Shown here one piece after another: positions 44,596 through 55,689 of a stretch of 64,000 nt of DNA (the stretch's first letter is position 1; every line of letters begins with the position of its first letter). The notes beneath the pieces are model-generated. The model was not told the origin of the DNA and searched no databases. It worked only from the letters and a program-made list of their open reading frames with translations. A program made the position numbers and the translations under genes. Source of the stretch: a gamma proteobacterium NOR5-3 (GTDB lineage Bacteria > Pseudomonadota > Gammaproteobacteria > Pseudomonadales > Halieaceae); NCBI GenBank assembly GCA_000158155.1, contig DS999405.1, positions 582,910-646,909 of the forward strand. Direction: 5' to 3'.

Positions 44596-45519
44596 TCAGA
44601 TAGCTAAAGCGCGAAATTCAGGATCCACCTGCCCAAGGCGCCAAAGCTCCTCAAAGCGGTTGATGGCCGTCTCGCTCCCGGGGCGATCATGTGGTCGATA
44701 GAACCCAAAGTCGGTCTCGCTGCCGGGCATTTCTAAAAGACTGCCGCGGTCACGCATGACCAGAGTCTCTCCGTTCCATTCGGGATGTTCCGGCAGTCGT
44801 CGCATTTCCACTCTGCTGGGCAGGCGACGACTTAAGGCGAGCAAACGATGGCCTCGCTGAACAACAGCCCGGGCGTCCTGCACAAGAATTTTAACGCTGC
44901 ATAATCTGCCACCGCGTAAGAATACGCGTATGGCTGATTCGAGCTCGTCTTGATCAAACACCCGGGTGTCGAGTCTGGGGCTCAGGATTCGTAGTTCCCG
45001 GCGTGCGAGTCTGGCCTGGGCGATCACAAGCTCAGTGAACGGTTGTGGATAGCGTAGCCGCGCAATCGGGTCGTCCCAATCGCGATAATCCAGTGTGATA
45101 TGCATACTGACGTGCTGTATGCCGGCCTCCTCGAAAGGTTCGCCCTGCACCGTAAATCCCGCGCGCTCGTAAAACTGCACCGCGTCCGCCTGAGCGTGGA
45201 GATACAGCGAGTGTTCTCCGCGCTGCCGGGCCATGCCCACAATGGCACTCAGGAGTTGTGCGCCGATACCTTGCCCCCGGTGCTGCGCGAGTACTGCGAG
45301 TCGCCCAATTCGCCCGTCGGCCAACAGGCGGCCGCAGCCGATGGGAGTGCCATTGAGCTCGGCGATCATGTGGCGTGCCTCGGCGTCCCGACCATCCCAC
45401 TCAATGTCTCTCGGGACGCCTTGTTCCAGTACAAACACGGCACTGCGCAGGCGCTCCAGCACCGAAGCGTCCTGGGGCCACAGTGCCTCGCGCAGGAGCA
45501 CGTCAGCGGTTTCAGTCAT
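44596..45519 (-). CDS. GNAT acetyltransferase with C-terminal PLD-like (DUF7931-type) domain
   Basis: About 307 residues from ATG 45519; an ATG at 45543 is possible. The N-terminal GNAT domain has GRLLADGRIGRLAVLAQHRGQGIGAQLLSAIVG (acetyl-CoA loop RGQGIG) and FYERAGFTV. The second half reads LRILSPRLDTRVFDQDELESAIRVFLRGG and VKILVQDARAVVQRGHRLLALSRRL, resembling a phospholipase D-type fold without its HKD motif. The start overlaps the roxA end by eight bases. Target unknown. Confidence 0.85.
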   Translation of the reverse strand: MTETADVLLREALWPQDASVLERLRSAVFVLEQGVPRDIEWDGRDAEARHMIAELNGTPIGCGRLLADGRIGRLAVLAQHRGQGIGAQLLSAIVGMARQRGEHSLYLHAQADAVQFYERAGFTVQGEPFEEAGIQHVSMHITLDYRDWDDPIARLRYPQPFTELVIAQARLARRELRILSPRLDTRVFDQDELESAIRVFLRGGRLCSVKILVQDARAVVQRGHRLLALSRRLPSRVEMRRLPEHPEWNGETLVMRDRGSLLEMPGSETDFGFYRPHDRPGSETAINRFEELWRLGQVDPEFRALAI

Positions 45520-46624
45520 AAAACAGAATGGCCCCCTCGTCATGCAGCCAGCTTAGCAGCCCCTGGGCAGCATCATGCGCCTCTAGCGCAGCGCTTACCG
45601 CTACGTCCTCATGAGCACACAAGGCCTCCATGACGCTTTGTAATGCCAGGGGAGTGTCATGAGTGCTGCCGTGGGCAAACACCAGCAGTTCCTCGTCGGT
45701 GGCATGCCAGGCGAGACGACTGCCGGGTGCCCGGGTGACCCAGGCACCTTGTTCGTCCAGATTCAGCGCGGTATCCGATGAGGGTTGCACGGTTGTACCA
45801 CTGTTAGTGATGGCCTCACCAAACCAGCGTGGATCCTTGTCCTCAAACACGCGCAGCAGTTGCGCCCGTGCCCGATGCAGGTCCGCTGTGGTGATTTCTC
45901 CCACGCGCGTTGCCGGCTCACGACCGGGGTCGCAAAAAAGGGCATCGTCTTCCAGAGTGTTGAGGAGATTGTCGGCCCAGCGAGCCAGAAGATCGCTTTG
46001 GCGGGGTGCTCTAAAGCCTATGGAAAAGCTGGTGGACTCGCCGACGCTGACACCGTAGTGCGCGATGCCCGGCGGGATATAAAGCACGTCTCCGGTATTC
46101 ATGAGGTATTCGCGTTGCGACTCAAAGTCCGCGAGAAGTCGCAGTTCCGTGTTATCCATAAGGGCGCTGGAGGCATCACATAAGCCGCCCACCTGCCAGC
46201 GTCGCTGGCCATCGCCCTGAATAATAAACACGTCGTAATTGTCGTAGTGGGGGCCCGCACTGCCGCCGTCCGTGGCGTAGCTCATCATGATGTCATCCAG
46301 GCGCCAACTGGGGAGGAAACTCACGGCATTCAATAGTTCTGCTGCTTCGTCCCAGTGCTGATCAACGCCTTGCACCAGTAGGGTCCAGCTTCCACTGCGC
46401 CGGTAGCTCTCCTGCGAGAAGGGGCCGCGTTCCTGGTGCCAGTGTTGGCCGTCCCGGAAAACGATTCGAGCATCGAGTTCGTCTTCCATGGCCAGCCCGG
46501 CGAGCTCGTCCGCATCTGCCGGTACAGAAAAGTGCTTGAATCCACCGGGGATAAATAAATGCTGTTTTTGCCAATATCTGGCAACGAAGCTTTTAACTTC
46601 CAGATCCAGACGATAGTCCGTCAC
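45512..46624 (-). CDS. roxA: 50S ribosomal protein L16 arginine hydroxylase RoxA (YcfD-like)
   Basis: About 370 residues from GTG 46624, five bases after purB. A JmjC/cupin oxygenase: the iron ligands are His and Asp in SAGPHYDNYDVFIIQGDGQRRW and a later His in YIPPGIAHYGVS. The C-terminal dimerisation and winged-helix parts follow. The E. coli homologue hydroxylates an arginine of ribosomal protein L16 using 2-oxoglutarate and oxygen. Confidence 0.92.
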   Translation of the reverse strand: MTDYRLDLEVKSFVARYWQKQHLFIPGGFKHFSVPADADELAGLAMEDELDARIVFRDGQHWHQERGPFSQESYRRSGSWTLLVQGVDQHWDEAAELLNAVSFLPSWRLDDIMMSYATDGGSAGPHYDNYDVFIIQGDGQRRWQVGGLCDASSALMDNTELRLLADFESQREYLMNTGDVLYIPPGIAHYGVSVGESTSFSIGFRAPRQSDLLARWADNLLNTLEDDALFCDPGREPATRVGEITTADLHRARAQLLRVFEDKDPRWFGEAITNSGTTVQPSSDTALNLDEQGAWVTRAPGSRLAWHATDEELLVFAHGSTHDTPLALQSVMEALCAHEDVAVSAALEAHDAAQGLLSWLHDEGAILFYD

Positions 46625-46628
46625 CGTT

Positions 46629-48064
<1,436 letters not shown>

Positions 48065-48070
<6 letters not shown>

Positions 48071-48694
48071 CAGACCCAGGCCCCGAGATAATTCCTGCGC
48101 GCTCGTGAGCATCGCTTTTCTGTGCATCGCCAGCTTCCAGCGCCGCCCGCCGAGTTGACGCCAGAGGTAGGCAGAGCGAATGCCCGCCAGAAGCAGGCTG
48201 CGTACGATGTCGGCGTTCTGGCTATTTTCAAGATGCTGGGCGCTGCCCATAACCTTGATCCGCTGCGGCAATTTACTAAAAGTATCCTGATAAATCCCGG
48301 ACACGCTGTGACAAATATCGCCGACATGCCCCGCAAAATGTTCTGCCCGAAAGCTGGCGTGCTCCAGTCGAGAACGTACCACTTCGCGAAGCTGTTCGTC
48401 CGCCGCAAAGCGACGCTCGAGGTGCAGAATGTTAAAGAAGTAACGAACGGCGTCACGCTGTTCCATATCCCGTTGGTTGGCGAGTATGGCGCATAGATTT
48501 TGCAGGCCCAGGCGCACGCCGGGGAGGCCCTTGAAGATATCCTCCGCATGCTCCAGATCGAACACAAAGAGGCTGTTTACCGAGCTTTCCAAAAACTCCA
48601 GAGGGTAGCTGCCGGTCCTGGAGATCTGGTCCACCATGCGCGCGGCCTGAGCAACGCCGGCCAGCGCTATGGCTTGCTCGCGAAGCCCGCTCAT
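48065..48694 (-). CDS. hflD: High-frequency lysogenisation protein HflD homologue
   Basis: A 209-residue mainly helical protein. [43 protein letters not shown] and [24 protein letters not shown] are characteristic of HflD. It is a membrane-associated protein of uncertain cell function, known for affecting phage lambda CII. Its start overlaps the mnmA stop by four bases, the usual arrangement. Confidence 0.93.
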
Positions 48695-49797
48695 GCGGCG
48701 ATCGCCAGTGCGGCACCGGTGTCTGTGATCACGCCGCCACCGAGGCAGGCATTGTCCTGGTAGAACACCACCGATTGTCCCGGGGTGATAGCCCGTTGCG
48801 GCTGATCAAAGCTGACTCGATAGTGATCCTTGTCCTGAATAACAGTGCAGTCCTGATCCGGCTGGCGGTAGCGAACTTTCGCTTTGCAACGCAGTGGTAG
48901 TGATGGCGCCTCACCCGAGATCCAGAACAGCTCTTGAGCCCAAAGTTCGTCTGAAAACAGGGCCGGATGATCATTGCCCTGAACGACCCATAGAACGTTG
49001 TTCCCAAGGTCTTTGCCTGCCACATACCAAGGTGCCTCGTTGTGCGTGGCCAGGCCTCCAATCCCGAGTCCCTGACGCTGCCCAATGGTGTGATACATCA
49101 AACCGCTATGCTCTCCGATGGTGTCGCCCTCGAGTGTTTTGATCACGCCTGGCTGTGCCGGCAGGTAGCGCTGCAAAAAGTCTTTGAAGCGGCGCTCTCC
49201 AATAAAACAGATCCCGGTAGAGTCTTTTTTGTCGTGGGTTGTAAGGTCCGCGGCGGCGGCGCGGGCGCGGACCTCCGGCTTGGCAATTTCTCCCAGGGGG
49301 AATAAGGTTTTGGCCAGCTCTGCATGTCCTACGGCGTGCAGGAAGTAACTCTGATCTTTGTTGGCATCGAGTCCCTTAAGCAGTGCAGGACGGCCCTGCA
49401 TAACGCCACGACGTGCGTAGTGACCTGTGGCGATCGAGTCAGCACCCAGTTCCAGCGCGTAATCAAGAAACGCTCGAAATTTGATCTCGCGATTGCACAG
49501 AATATCAGGATTGGGGGTGCGGCCCGACTGATACTCGGCGAGAAAGTGTTCGAACACGTTGTCCCAGTACTCCGCGGCAAAGTTTGCTGAATGCAGCGTA
49601 ATCTGCAGTTTGTCGGCAACCGCTTGCGCGTCGGCAAAGTCGGCTTTGGCCGTGCAATACTCGGTGCCGTCGTCTTCGTCCCAGTTCTTCATGAACAGGC
49701 CTTCGACGTGGTATCCCTGCTCCAGCAGCATCAGTGCCGCCACGGAGGAATCGACGCCTCCGGACATACCTACGATAACTTTTTGCGGTGCTGCCAT
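48691..49797 (-). CDS. mnmA: tRNA 2-thiouridylase MnmA
   Basis: A 368-residue enzyme. The ATP pyrophosphatase loop is [16 protein letters not shown]; the first catalytic Cys lies in [12 protein letters not shown] and the second in [12 protein letters not shown]. It places sulfur on U34 of tRNA-Lys, Glu and Gln. It heads the leftward run mnmA-hflD-purB-roxA-GNAT. Confidence 0.97.
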   Translation of the reverse strand: MAAPQKVIVGMSGGVDSSVAALMLLEQGYHVEGLFMKNWDEDDGTEYCTAKADFADAQAVADKLQITLHSANFAAEYWDNVFEHFLAEYQSGRTPNPDILCNREIKFRAFLDYALELGADSIATGHYARRGVMQGRPALLKGLDANKDQSYFLHAVGHAELAKTLFPLGEIAKPEVRARAAAADLTTHDKKDSTGICFIGERRFKDFLQRYLPAQPGVIKTLEGDTIGEHSGLMYHTIGQRQGLGIGGLATHNEAPWYVAGKDLGNNVLWVVQGNDHPALFSDELWAQELFWISGEAPSLPLRCKAKVRYRQPDQDCTVIQDKDHYRVSFDQPQRAITPGQSVVFYQDNACLGGGVITDTGAALAIAA

Positions 49798-49874
49798 GGG
49801 CTGTTACTGTGTTCCCGATCACTGGTTTATAAGGCGCTGCATTCTAGCAGACTGAGGCGCAGCTGCTCACACGC

Positions 49875-50468
49875 TCAGGACCTGCGCGAGCGACGTTTGT
49901 CCGGGCGGGAAGGGGGCTTGTCTGGCAAATGGACCGTCATGCGCCGATGCTGCCCTGGCTGCAGTCCGTCGATGGCCCAGTCACCGATGCGGGTGCGAAC
50001 CAGGCGCAGTACCGGGAATCCTACCGCGGCGCACATCCGCCGAACCTGTCGATTTCTTCCCTCATTAATCGAAATTTCTATCCAGCTCGTTGGCTGGTGC
50101 TTGCGTTGGCGAATAGGTGGATTGCGTTCCCAGAAAAGAGGCTCCTGCAAGGTCTTGACGCGGGCGGGGCGTGTGGGCCCATCCTTGAGGTTAAGGCCAT
50201 TTTTGAGTGATTGCAGCGCCTGCGCCGTAATTTCCCCCTCTAACTGCACGCAGTAGGTTTTCCATAGCTTGAAGTGCGGATCAGCAATACGCTGCTGTAG
50301 ACGCCCCTCATCACACAGGAGCAAGAGTCCCTCGGAGTCGTAGTCCAGGCGGCCTGCAGGGTAAAAACCCGGTGTGCGAATAAACTTCGCCAGCGTGTCG
50401 CGTCCCGCTGAGTCCGTAAACTGGCTCAGGACCTGGTAGGGTTTGTTGAGCAAAATGAGGGTCGCCAT
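49875..50468 (-). CDS. rluE: 23S rRNA pseudouridine synthase RluE-like
   Basis: A 197-residue RsuA-family enzyme without an S4 domain. The catalytic aspartate is in GRLDYDSEGLLLL near residue 42; EISINEGRNRQVRRM and VLRLVRTRIGDW follow. A basic tail (PPSRPDKRRSRRS) may bind RNA. RluE modifies U2457 in E. coli 23S rRNA. Confidence 0.92.
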   Translation of the reverse strand: MATLILLNKPYQVLSQFTDSAGRDTLAKFIRTPGFYPAGRLDYDSEGLLLLCDEGRLQQRIADPHFKLWKTYCVQLEGEITAQALQSLKNGLNLKDGPTRPARVKTLQEPLFWERNPPIRQRKHQPTSWIEISINEGRNRQVRRMCAAVGFPVLRLVRTRIGDWAIDGLQPGQHRRMTVHLPDKPPSRPDKRRSRRS

Positions 50469-50843
50469 CAGGGGAATTTCATGGAAAAGGCAGCCACGGC
50501 AGGCTCCCTTCTGGTAACATTAGCCGCGATTTTTGAGAGTCTCGTCGGTTCGCAAGGCCGACTTTGCACGGACCCGCAGTGCCTCTCATCAATCGTATGT
50601 GCGTCGTTGCCGGGATAGTGTCTGATGATCTAATTCCTGGTGCGTGCATCGTTTATAAAACGGATCTTTGATCTCAGAATCGCCCTTACCAAACGGCGTA
50701 ATCTGAGGTCCAAGCAACTTAAGTCAATTCAATAAAGGTAGAACTGAAGCAACCTAAGCACTCAGCACTAGTCGTCAAGTACCGTAACTTACTGCCTGAG
50801 CGCCAAAGTACAAGCTGAAGTCAGCCAAGCCTGGAGCGAATCT
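50469..50843. other. 375-base intergenic region between rluE and icd
   Basis: Divergent upstream region with no coding frame. It contains a CTCAGA (50673-50678)/TCTGAG (50702-50707) inverted pair with a 23-base loop, a possible AT-rich promoter near 50650-50660 (TTTATAAAA), and GGAG six bases before icd. Its length suggests a regulated, long leader for icd. Confidence 0.5.
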
Positions 50844-52097
50844 ATGGGTTATCAGCATATCAAGGTGCCAGAAAGCGGCGCACGCATTACCGTCAACGAC
50901 GACAACAGCCTCAACGTACCGGACAACCCGATTATTCCGTACATTGAGGGAGATGGTATCGGCGTCGATATCAGTCCGGTGATGATAGATGTGGTTGATG
51001 CAGCGGTAGAAAAAGCCTACGGCGGCAGCAAGAAGATTTCCTGGATGGAAATCTACACCGGCGAAAAAGCGGCCGAGCTTTATGAAGGTGACTGGTTCCC
51101 GGAAGAAACGCTCGATGCCATCAAAGAATACTCCGTGGGGATCAAGGGGCCGCTGACTACCCCCGTTGGCGGCGGATTCCGTTCGCTCAACGTTGCCCTG
51201 CGTCAGGAGTTGGACCTGTACACCTGTCTGCGCCCCGTGCGTTGGTTTGAAGGCGTGCCTTCGCCTGTGAAGAACCCGGGAGACTGCAACATGGTGATCT
51301 TCCGGGAAAATTCCGAAGACATCTATGCGGGCATTGAATACGAAGCGGGTACAGAAGAGGCCAAGAAAGTCGTCGATTTTATTATCAATGAAATGGGCGC
51401 CACCAAGATTCGTTTCCCCAACAACGTAGGTATTGGCATTAAGCCGGTGTCTGAAGAGGGTACAAAGCGCCTGGTACGCAAGGCCATTCAGTACGCCATT
51501 GATCAGGATTTGCCTTCCGTGACCCTGGTACACAAGGGCAACATCATGAAGTTCACGGAAGGGGCCTTCCGTGACTGGGGCTATGAGCTAGCCATGGAAG
51601 AGTTTGGCGGCGAACTACTTGATGGCGGCCCCTGGGTGTCACTGAAGAATCCAAACACCGGCAAAGACATCATTGTCAAAGACGTGATTGCAGATGCCAT
51701 GTTGCAGCAAATTCTGACCCGTCCCAAGGATTACTCGGTGGTCGCGACGCTGAACCTTAATGGCGACTACCTCTCAGACGCGCTGGCGGCCCAGGTAGGC
51801 GGCATCGGTATCGCGCCCGGTGCGAATCTGTCCGACAAGATTGCGCTGTTTGAGGCGACTCACGGGACGGCACCCAAGTACGCTGGCCAGGACAAGGTGA
51901 ACCCCGGTTCTTTGATCCTGTCAGCCGAAATGATGCTTCGTCACATGGGTTGGAATGAGGCTGCAGATCGCATTATCGACGGCATGAACGGCGCTATCCA
52001 GAACGGCACGGTGACCTATGACTTCGAACGTCTCATGGAAGGCGCGACTCTGGTGAGCTGCTCGGGCTTTGGTGAGAAAATCATCGAGTCCATGTAA
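50844..52097 (+). CDS. icd: NADP-dependent isocitrate dehydrogenase
   Basis: A 417-residue enzyme of the E. coli type. [51 protein letters not shown] (with the phosphorylatable Ser), NMVIFREN and the dehydrogenase signature [17 protein letters not shown] are present. It decarboxylates isocitrate to 2-oxoglutarate. The NADP-type motif [16 protein letters not shown] lies near residue 340. Confidence 0.98.
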   Translation: MGYQHIKVPESGARITVNDDNSLNVPDNPIIPYIEGDGIGVDISPVMIDVVDAAVEKAYGGSKKISWMEIYTGEKAAELYEGDWFPEETLDAIKEYSVGIKGPLTTPVGGGFRSLNVALRQELDLYTCLRPVRWFEGVPSPVKNPGDCNMVIFRENSEDIYAGIEYEAGTEEAKKVVDFIINEMGATKIRFPNNVGIGIKPVSEEGTKRLVRKAIQYAIDQDLPSVTLVHKGNIMKFTEGAFRDWGYELAMEEFGGELLDGGPWVSLKNPNTGKDIIVKDVIADAMLQQILTRPKDYSVVATLNLNGDYLSDALAAQVGGIGIAPGANLSDKIALFEATHGTAPKYAGQDKVNPGSLILSAEMMLRHMGWNEAADRIIDGMNGAIQNGTVTYDFERLMEGATLVSCSGFGEKIIESM

Positions 52098-52147
52098 GGC
52101 GCTTAAAGGCCTTCTGGATATGGGGCGCCAGTAGTCGCTCCTTGATA

Positions 52148-52179
52148 AGCCCGCCCGGCTATGCCTGGTGGGCTTTTTT
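52148..52179 (+). terminator. Rho-independent terminator after icd
   Basis: AGCCCGCC (52148-52155) pairs with GGTGGGCT (52167-52174) with one G-U pair, followed by a T run to 52179. It lies 51 bases after icd. Confidence 0.85.
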
Positions 52180-52378
52180 ACGTTTAACGAATGCCGCGAT
52201 GAAGTTCGCCTGAAGATTTTCTAGTTGGTTTTAAGGCTTAGTGACGTCGTCGGGAAGTCTTCTGCCCAGGGGCCTCGCGCTGGCTTTGAAAAGCCTTATA
52301 ATCGAAGCAATGCGAACTGACAGCCATCTTGATTTACCCAACCCCCGGAGCCCGGAACTTTGCCGGGCTGAGCCACGA

Positions 52379-52783
52379 ATGCTGCGTATCTGCGAGGCGG
52401 TGTCCGACAAAGGGGCATGGAAAGAACCTGTGCCCGGCGTTTGGCGTTTGTCGTCGGACGACGAGCAGCGTGACCGGGAAGACGACGGCGGGCTCGCACT
52501 GCAGGAAGCCAAACCCCAACTTAAGCGACCACCTTTATACAAGGTGGTGCTTCTCAACGACGACTACACTCCCATGGAGTTCGTTGTCGAGGTCCTGGAA
52601 GTATTTTTTAAAATGAACCGTGAGCAGGCGACGCAAGTGATGCTCACGGTGCATACTCAGGGCAAGGGCGTGTGTGGGATCTATACCAAAGACATTGCAG
52701 AGACCAAATCTGCCCAGGTCAATCAATTTGCACGAGATCATCAGCATCCTTTGCTGTGTGAGATCGAGGCATCCGAGGACTAG
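52379..52783 (+). CDS. clpS: ClpA adaptor ClpS
   Basis: The core from about residue 48 reads [27 protein letters not shown], the N-degron pocket with its Asp-Asp and Met, followed by [21 protein letters not shown]. ClpS delivers N-end-rule substrates to ClpAP. The start is unclear: ATG 52379 (134 residues) is used here; TTG 52448 gives 111 residues, near the usual 106-120; ATG 52310 gives 157. It lies 20 bases before clpA. Confidence 0.93.
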   Translation: MLRICEAVSDKGAWKEPVPGVWRLSSDDEQRDREDDGGLALQEAKPQLKRPPLYKVVLLNDDYTPMEFVVEVLEVFFKMNREQATQVMLTVHTQGKGVCGIYTKDIAETKSAQVNQFARDHQHPLLCEIEASED

Positions 52784-52803
52784 CTCATCGAAGGAGACAG
52801 TGC

Positions 52804-55101
52804 ATGCTGAGCAAAGAATTAGAGCAGACGCTAAACGACGCTTTTCGCGCGGCGCGCTCGCGGCGACACGAATTCATGACTGTGGAGCACCTGCTACTCG
52901 CACTGCTGGACAATAACGATGCGATTCGCGTGCTCAAGGCCTGCGGAGCCCAGCTCAGCGGCCTGAGAGGCGACCTGGTGGAGTTTATCGACTCGACTAC
53001 TCCGCTGATCCCGGAAGAAGAGCAGGAGCGTGAAACGCAGCCCACGTTGGGATTTCAGCGTGTGCTTCAGCGGGCGGTGTTCCATGTGCAAAGCTCCGGT
53101 CGCAGCGAAGTCACCGGTGCCAACGTGCTGGTGGCGATTTTCTCAGAGCAGGAGTCTCAGGCCGTTTACTTCCTCAAGACCCAGAGCGTCTCGCGTCTGG
53201 ATGTGGTTAATTACATAACCCATGGCATTTCCAAGGTTGATGATGGTGAGGAGCCCGGCGCCAGCCAGCCGGAAGGTGAACGCGCCGAGGGTGCTGCAGA
53301 AGAAGCGGAAAGCAACCCCCTGGACAGCTTTGCTACGAACCTCAACGAAGAAGCGCGCCAGGGGCGCATTGATCCGCTTATCGGTCGCTCTGCAGAAGTA
53401 GAGCGGGTTATTCAGGTTCTCGCCCGGCGTCGCAAGAATAATCCGCTGCTGGTGGGGGAATCCGGTGTGGGCAAAACCGCGATTGCCGAGGGCCTGGCCA
53501 AGCTCATCGAAGATGGCGAAGTGCCCGAGATGCTCAAAGGCGCCGAGGTGTATTCCCTGGATCTGGGCTCTCTGCTCGCCGGAACAAAATATCGCGGGGA
53601 CTTTGAAAAGCGCTTTAAGGGGCTTCTGGCTGAGCTCAAGCGCCGGGAAGGCGCCGTACTCTTTATCGACGAAATTCACACTATCATCGGAGCTGGCGCG
53701 GCCAGTGGCGGCGTCATGGACGCGAGCAACCTGCTCAAGCCCTTACTGACCTCGGGAAAGCTGCGCTGCATAGGATCTACGACCTTTCAGGAGTACCGCG
53801 GTATTTTTGACAAGGATAAGGCTCTCAGCCGGCGATTCCAGAAGATTGATGTGATGGAGCCAAGTCCCGATGATGCCTACAAGATCCTCAAAGGCCTCAA
53901 GTCACGCTTCGAGGAGCACCACGGCCTGCGTTACACGGACCAGGCGCTTCGCGTAGCAACAGATCTATCGGCTCGCTACATCACTGATCGCTTCCTGCCG
54001 GACAAGGCCATTGACGTCATTGACGAGGCCGGCGCGTACCAGCAGCTCCAGGCACCGTCCAAACGCAAGAAAGTCATCGGCAAGCACGACGTAGAAGCGG
54101 TGGTGGCCAAGATCGCGCGTATTCCTCCCAAGTCCGTCACTCGCAATGACAAGGATGTTTTGCAGAAGCTCGAGAGCAACCTGAAGATGGTGGTCTTCGG
54201 CCAGGACGATGCGGTGACCAGTCTTGCCACGTCGATCAAGATGGCGCGGGCAGGCCTGCGCGGTGGCGATAAGCCCATTGGTTCCTTTTTGCTGGCAGGC
54301 CCTACGGGCGTGGGAAAAACCGAAGTTACCCGGCAGCTGGCCAAGATTTTGGGGCTGGAGCTCATCCGCTTCGATATGTCGGAATATATGGAGCGGCACA
54401 CGGTGTCCCGTCTTATTGGCGCGCCCCCGGGCTACGTCGGCTTTGATCAAGGTGGCCTGCTGACTGATGCGGCGACCAAGCATCCACATGCCGTGGTTTT
54501 ACTGGATGAAATTGAGAAGGCGCATCCGGAGGTCTTTAATCTGCTGCTGCAGGTGATGGATCACGGCACGCTCACCGACAACAACGGTCGCAAGGCAGAC
54601 TTTAGAAATATCATTTTGGTGATGACCACCAATGCCGGCGCCGAAACCATCAGTCGGCGATCTATTGGCTTCACCAAGCAGGATCACAGCACAGACGGTA
54701 TGGAAGCGATCAGTCGCATGTTTACGCCGGAATTTCGCAATCGTCTGGACAGCATCGTGCAGTTCCAGCCCCTGGGTGAGGATGTGATTCTTACCGTGGT
54801 GGATAAGTTTCTTGCGGAGCTTCAGGGACAGCTTGATGAAAAACGCATCACCCTGGATGTGGACGAAGATGCCCGCCTGTGGCTAGTCGAGAAAGGCTAC
54901 GATCAGCATATGGGTGCAAGGCCTATGGACCGTGTTATTCAGGATCACATCAAGAAGCCCCTGGCGGAGATGGTCCTGTTTGGTGCGCTGGCGAATACCG
55001 GCGGCACCGCTTTGGTCAGGCTCAATGCAAATGGGGATGGTCTGGAAGTCACCGTGCCAGAGTCAGAGGACTCTCCGGAAGACGAACTGGCTATGTCCTA
55101 G
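52804..55101 (+). CDS. clpA: ATP-dependent Clp protease ATP-binding subunit ClpA
   Basis: A 765-residue Hsp100 with an N-terminal double Clp repeat, the first AAA module with GESGVGKT (from Gly218) and the second with GPTGVGKT (from Gly499). FIDEIHTI and LLDEIEKAHPEVF are the Walker B motifs. It unfolds ClpS-delivered and other substrates for ClpP. Length and layout match E. coli ClpA. Confidence 0.98.
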   Translation: MLSKELEQTLNDAFRAARSRRHEFMTVEHLLLALLDNNDAIRVLKACGAQLSGLRGDLVEFIDSTTPLIPEEEQERETQPTLGFQRVLQRAVFHVQSSGRSEVTGANVLVAIFSEQESQAVYFLKTQSVSRLDVVNYITHGISKVDDGEEPGASQPEGERAEGAAEEAESNPLDSFATNLNEEARQGRIDPLIGRSAEVERVIQVLARRRKNNPLLVGESGVGKTAIAEGLAKLIEDGEVPEMLKGAEVYSLDLGSLLAGTKYRGDFEKRFKGLLAELKRREGAVLFIDEIHTIIGAGAASGGVMDASNLLKPLLTSGKLRCIGSTTFQEYRGIFDKDKALSRRFQKIDVMEPSPDDAYKILKGLKSRFEEHHGLRYTDQALRVATDLSARYITDRFLPDKAIDVIDEAGAYQQLQAPSKRKKVIGKHDVEAVVAKIARIPPKSVTRNDKDVLQKLESNLKMVVFGQDDAVTSLATSIKMARAGLRGGDKPIGSFLLAGPTGVGKTEVTRQLAKILGLELIRFDMSEYMERHTVSRLIGAPPGYVGFDQGGLLTDAATKHPHAVVLLDEIEKAHPEVFNLLLQVMDHGTLTDNNGRKADFRNIILVMTTNAGAETISRRSIGFTKQDHSTDGMEAISRMFTPEFRNRLDSIVQFQPLGEDVILTVVDKFLAELQGQLDEKRITLDVDEDARLWLVEKGYDQHMGARPMDRVIQDHIKKPLAEMVLFGALANTGGTALVRLNANGDGLEVTVPESEDSPEDELAMS

Positions 55102-55168
55102 TTCCAGTCCTTATTCTGTGCGGCCACTCCCTGGTGGCTGCTACAGGGTGAGAATACTTTGTCTGAAG

Positions 55169-55266
55169 TACTTTCTACACGGTACTTTCTACACGGTACT
55201 TTCTACACGGTACTTTCTACACGGTACTTTCTACACGGTACTTTCTACACGGTACTTTCTAGTCGG
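55169..55266. repeat. Tandem repeat, seven copies of a 14-bp unit
   Basis: TACTTTCTACACGG occurs six times without change (55169-55252) and a seventh time as TACTTTCTAGTCGG (55253-55266). It fills the middle of the 221-base gap between the convergent clpA and infA genes. The unit is not a multiple of three and the region is not coding. Confidence 0.95.
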
Positions 55267-55322
55267 TAATTTCAAGAAGTCGACTCCCACTCCGCGCGTA
55301 AGTGGCGGATGGGATATGGCCC

Positions 55323-55541
55323 TTAACGCTCGCGGTAGGTGATGCGTCCTTTGGTCAGGTCGTAGGGCGTCAGTTCTACGCGTACCTTGTCACCGGTCAG
55401 GATGCGAATGTAGTTCTTGCGCATTTTTCCAGAGATGTGTGCAGTAACGACATGGTCGTTCTCCAGTTTCACTCTGAACGTTGTGTTGGGCAAGGTGTCT
55501 ACCACTTCGCCTTCCATCTCAATTTGGTCTTCTTTGGCCAT
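55323..55541 (-). CDS. infA: Translation initiation factor IF-1
   Basis: A 72-residue OB-fold protein reading [20 protein letters not shown], then [20 protein letters not shown], ending [11 protein letters not shown]. It occupies the ribosomal A site during initiation. Convergent with clpA as in E. coli and Pseudomonas. Confidence 0.98.
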   Translation of the reverse strand: MAKEDQIEMEGEVVDTLPNTTFRVKLENDHVVTAHISGKMRKNYIRILTGDKVRVELTPYDLTKGRITYRER

Positions 55542-55689
55542 TCACTTAGTACTACGGTAAAAAATCAGCGCGCATTTTGCCCGAAAAGCCCCTCAAGAGC
55601 CACTGCAAAAGCATGTGAAAACTGAGCCTTTCTGGGCATGAGATTGTCAGGGAATGTTGCGAGGAGGCGGTTCCGGGCTTGCTGCATCC

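Noticed and set aside
55169-55266. CRISPR-like array between clpA and infA
   Set aside because: Units are 14 bp, directly adjoining and have no spacers; no cas genes are nearby. It is a simple tandem repeat.
54914-55342. Open frame with repeated Tyr/Phe/Thr-rich segments across the repeat array
   Set aside because: It lies out of frame inside clpA and then only translates the 14-bp repeat; no start signal or homology.
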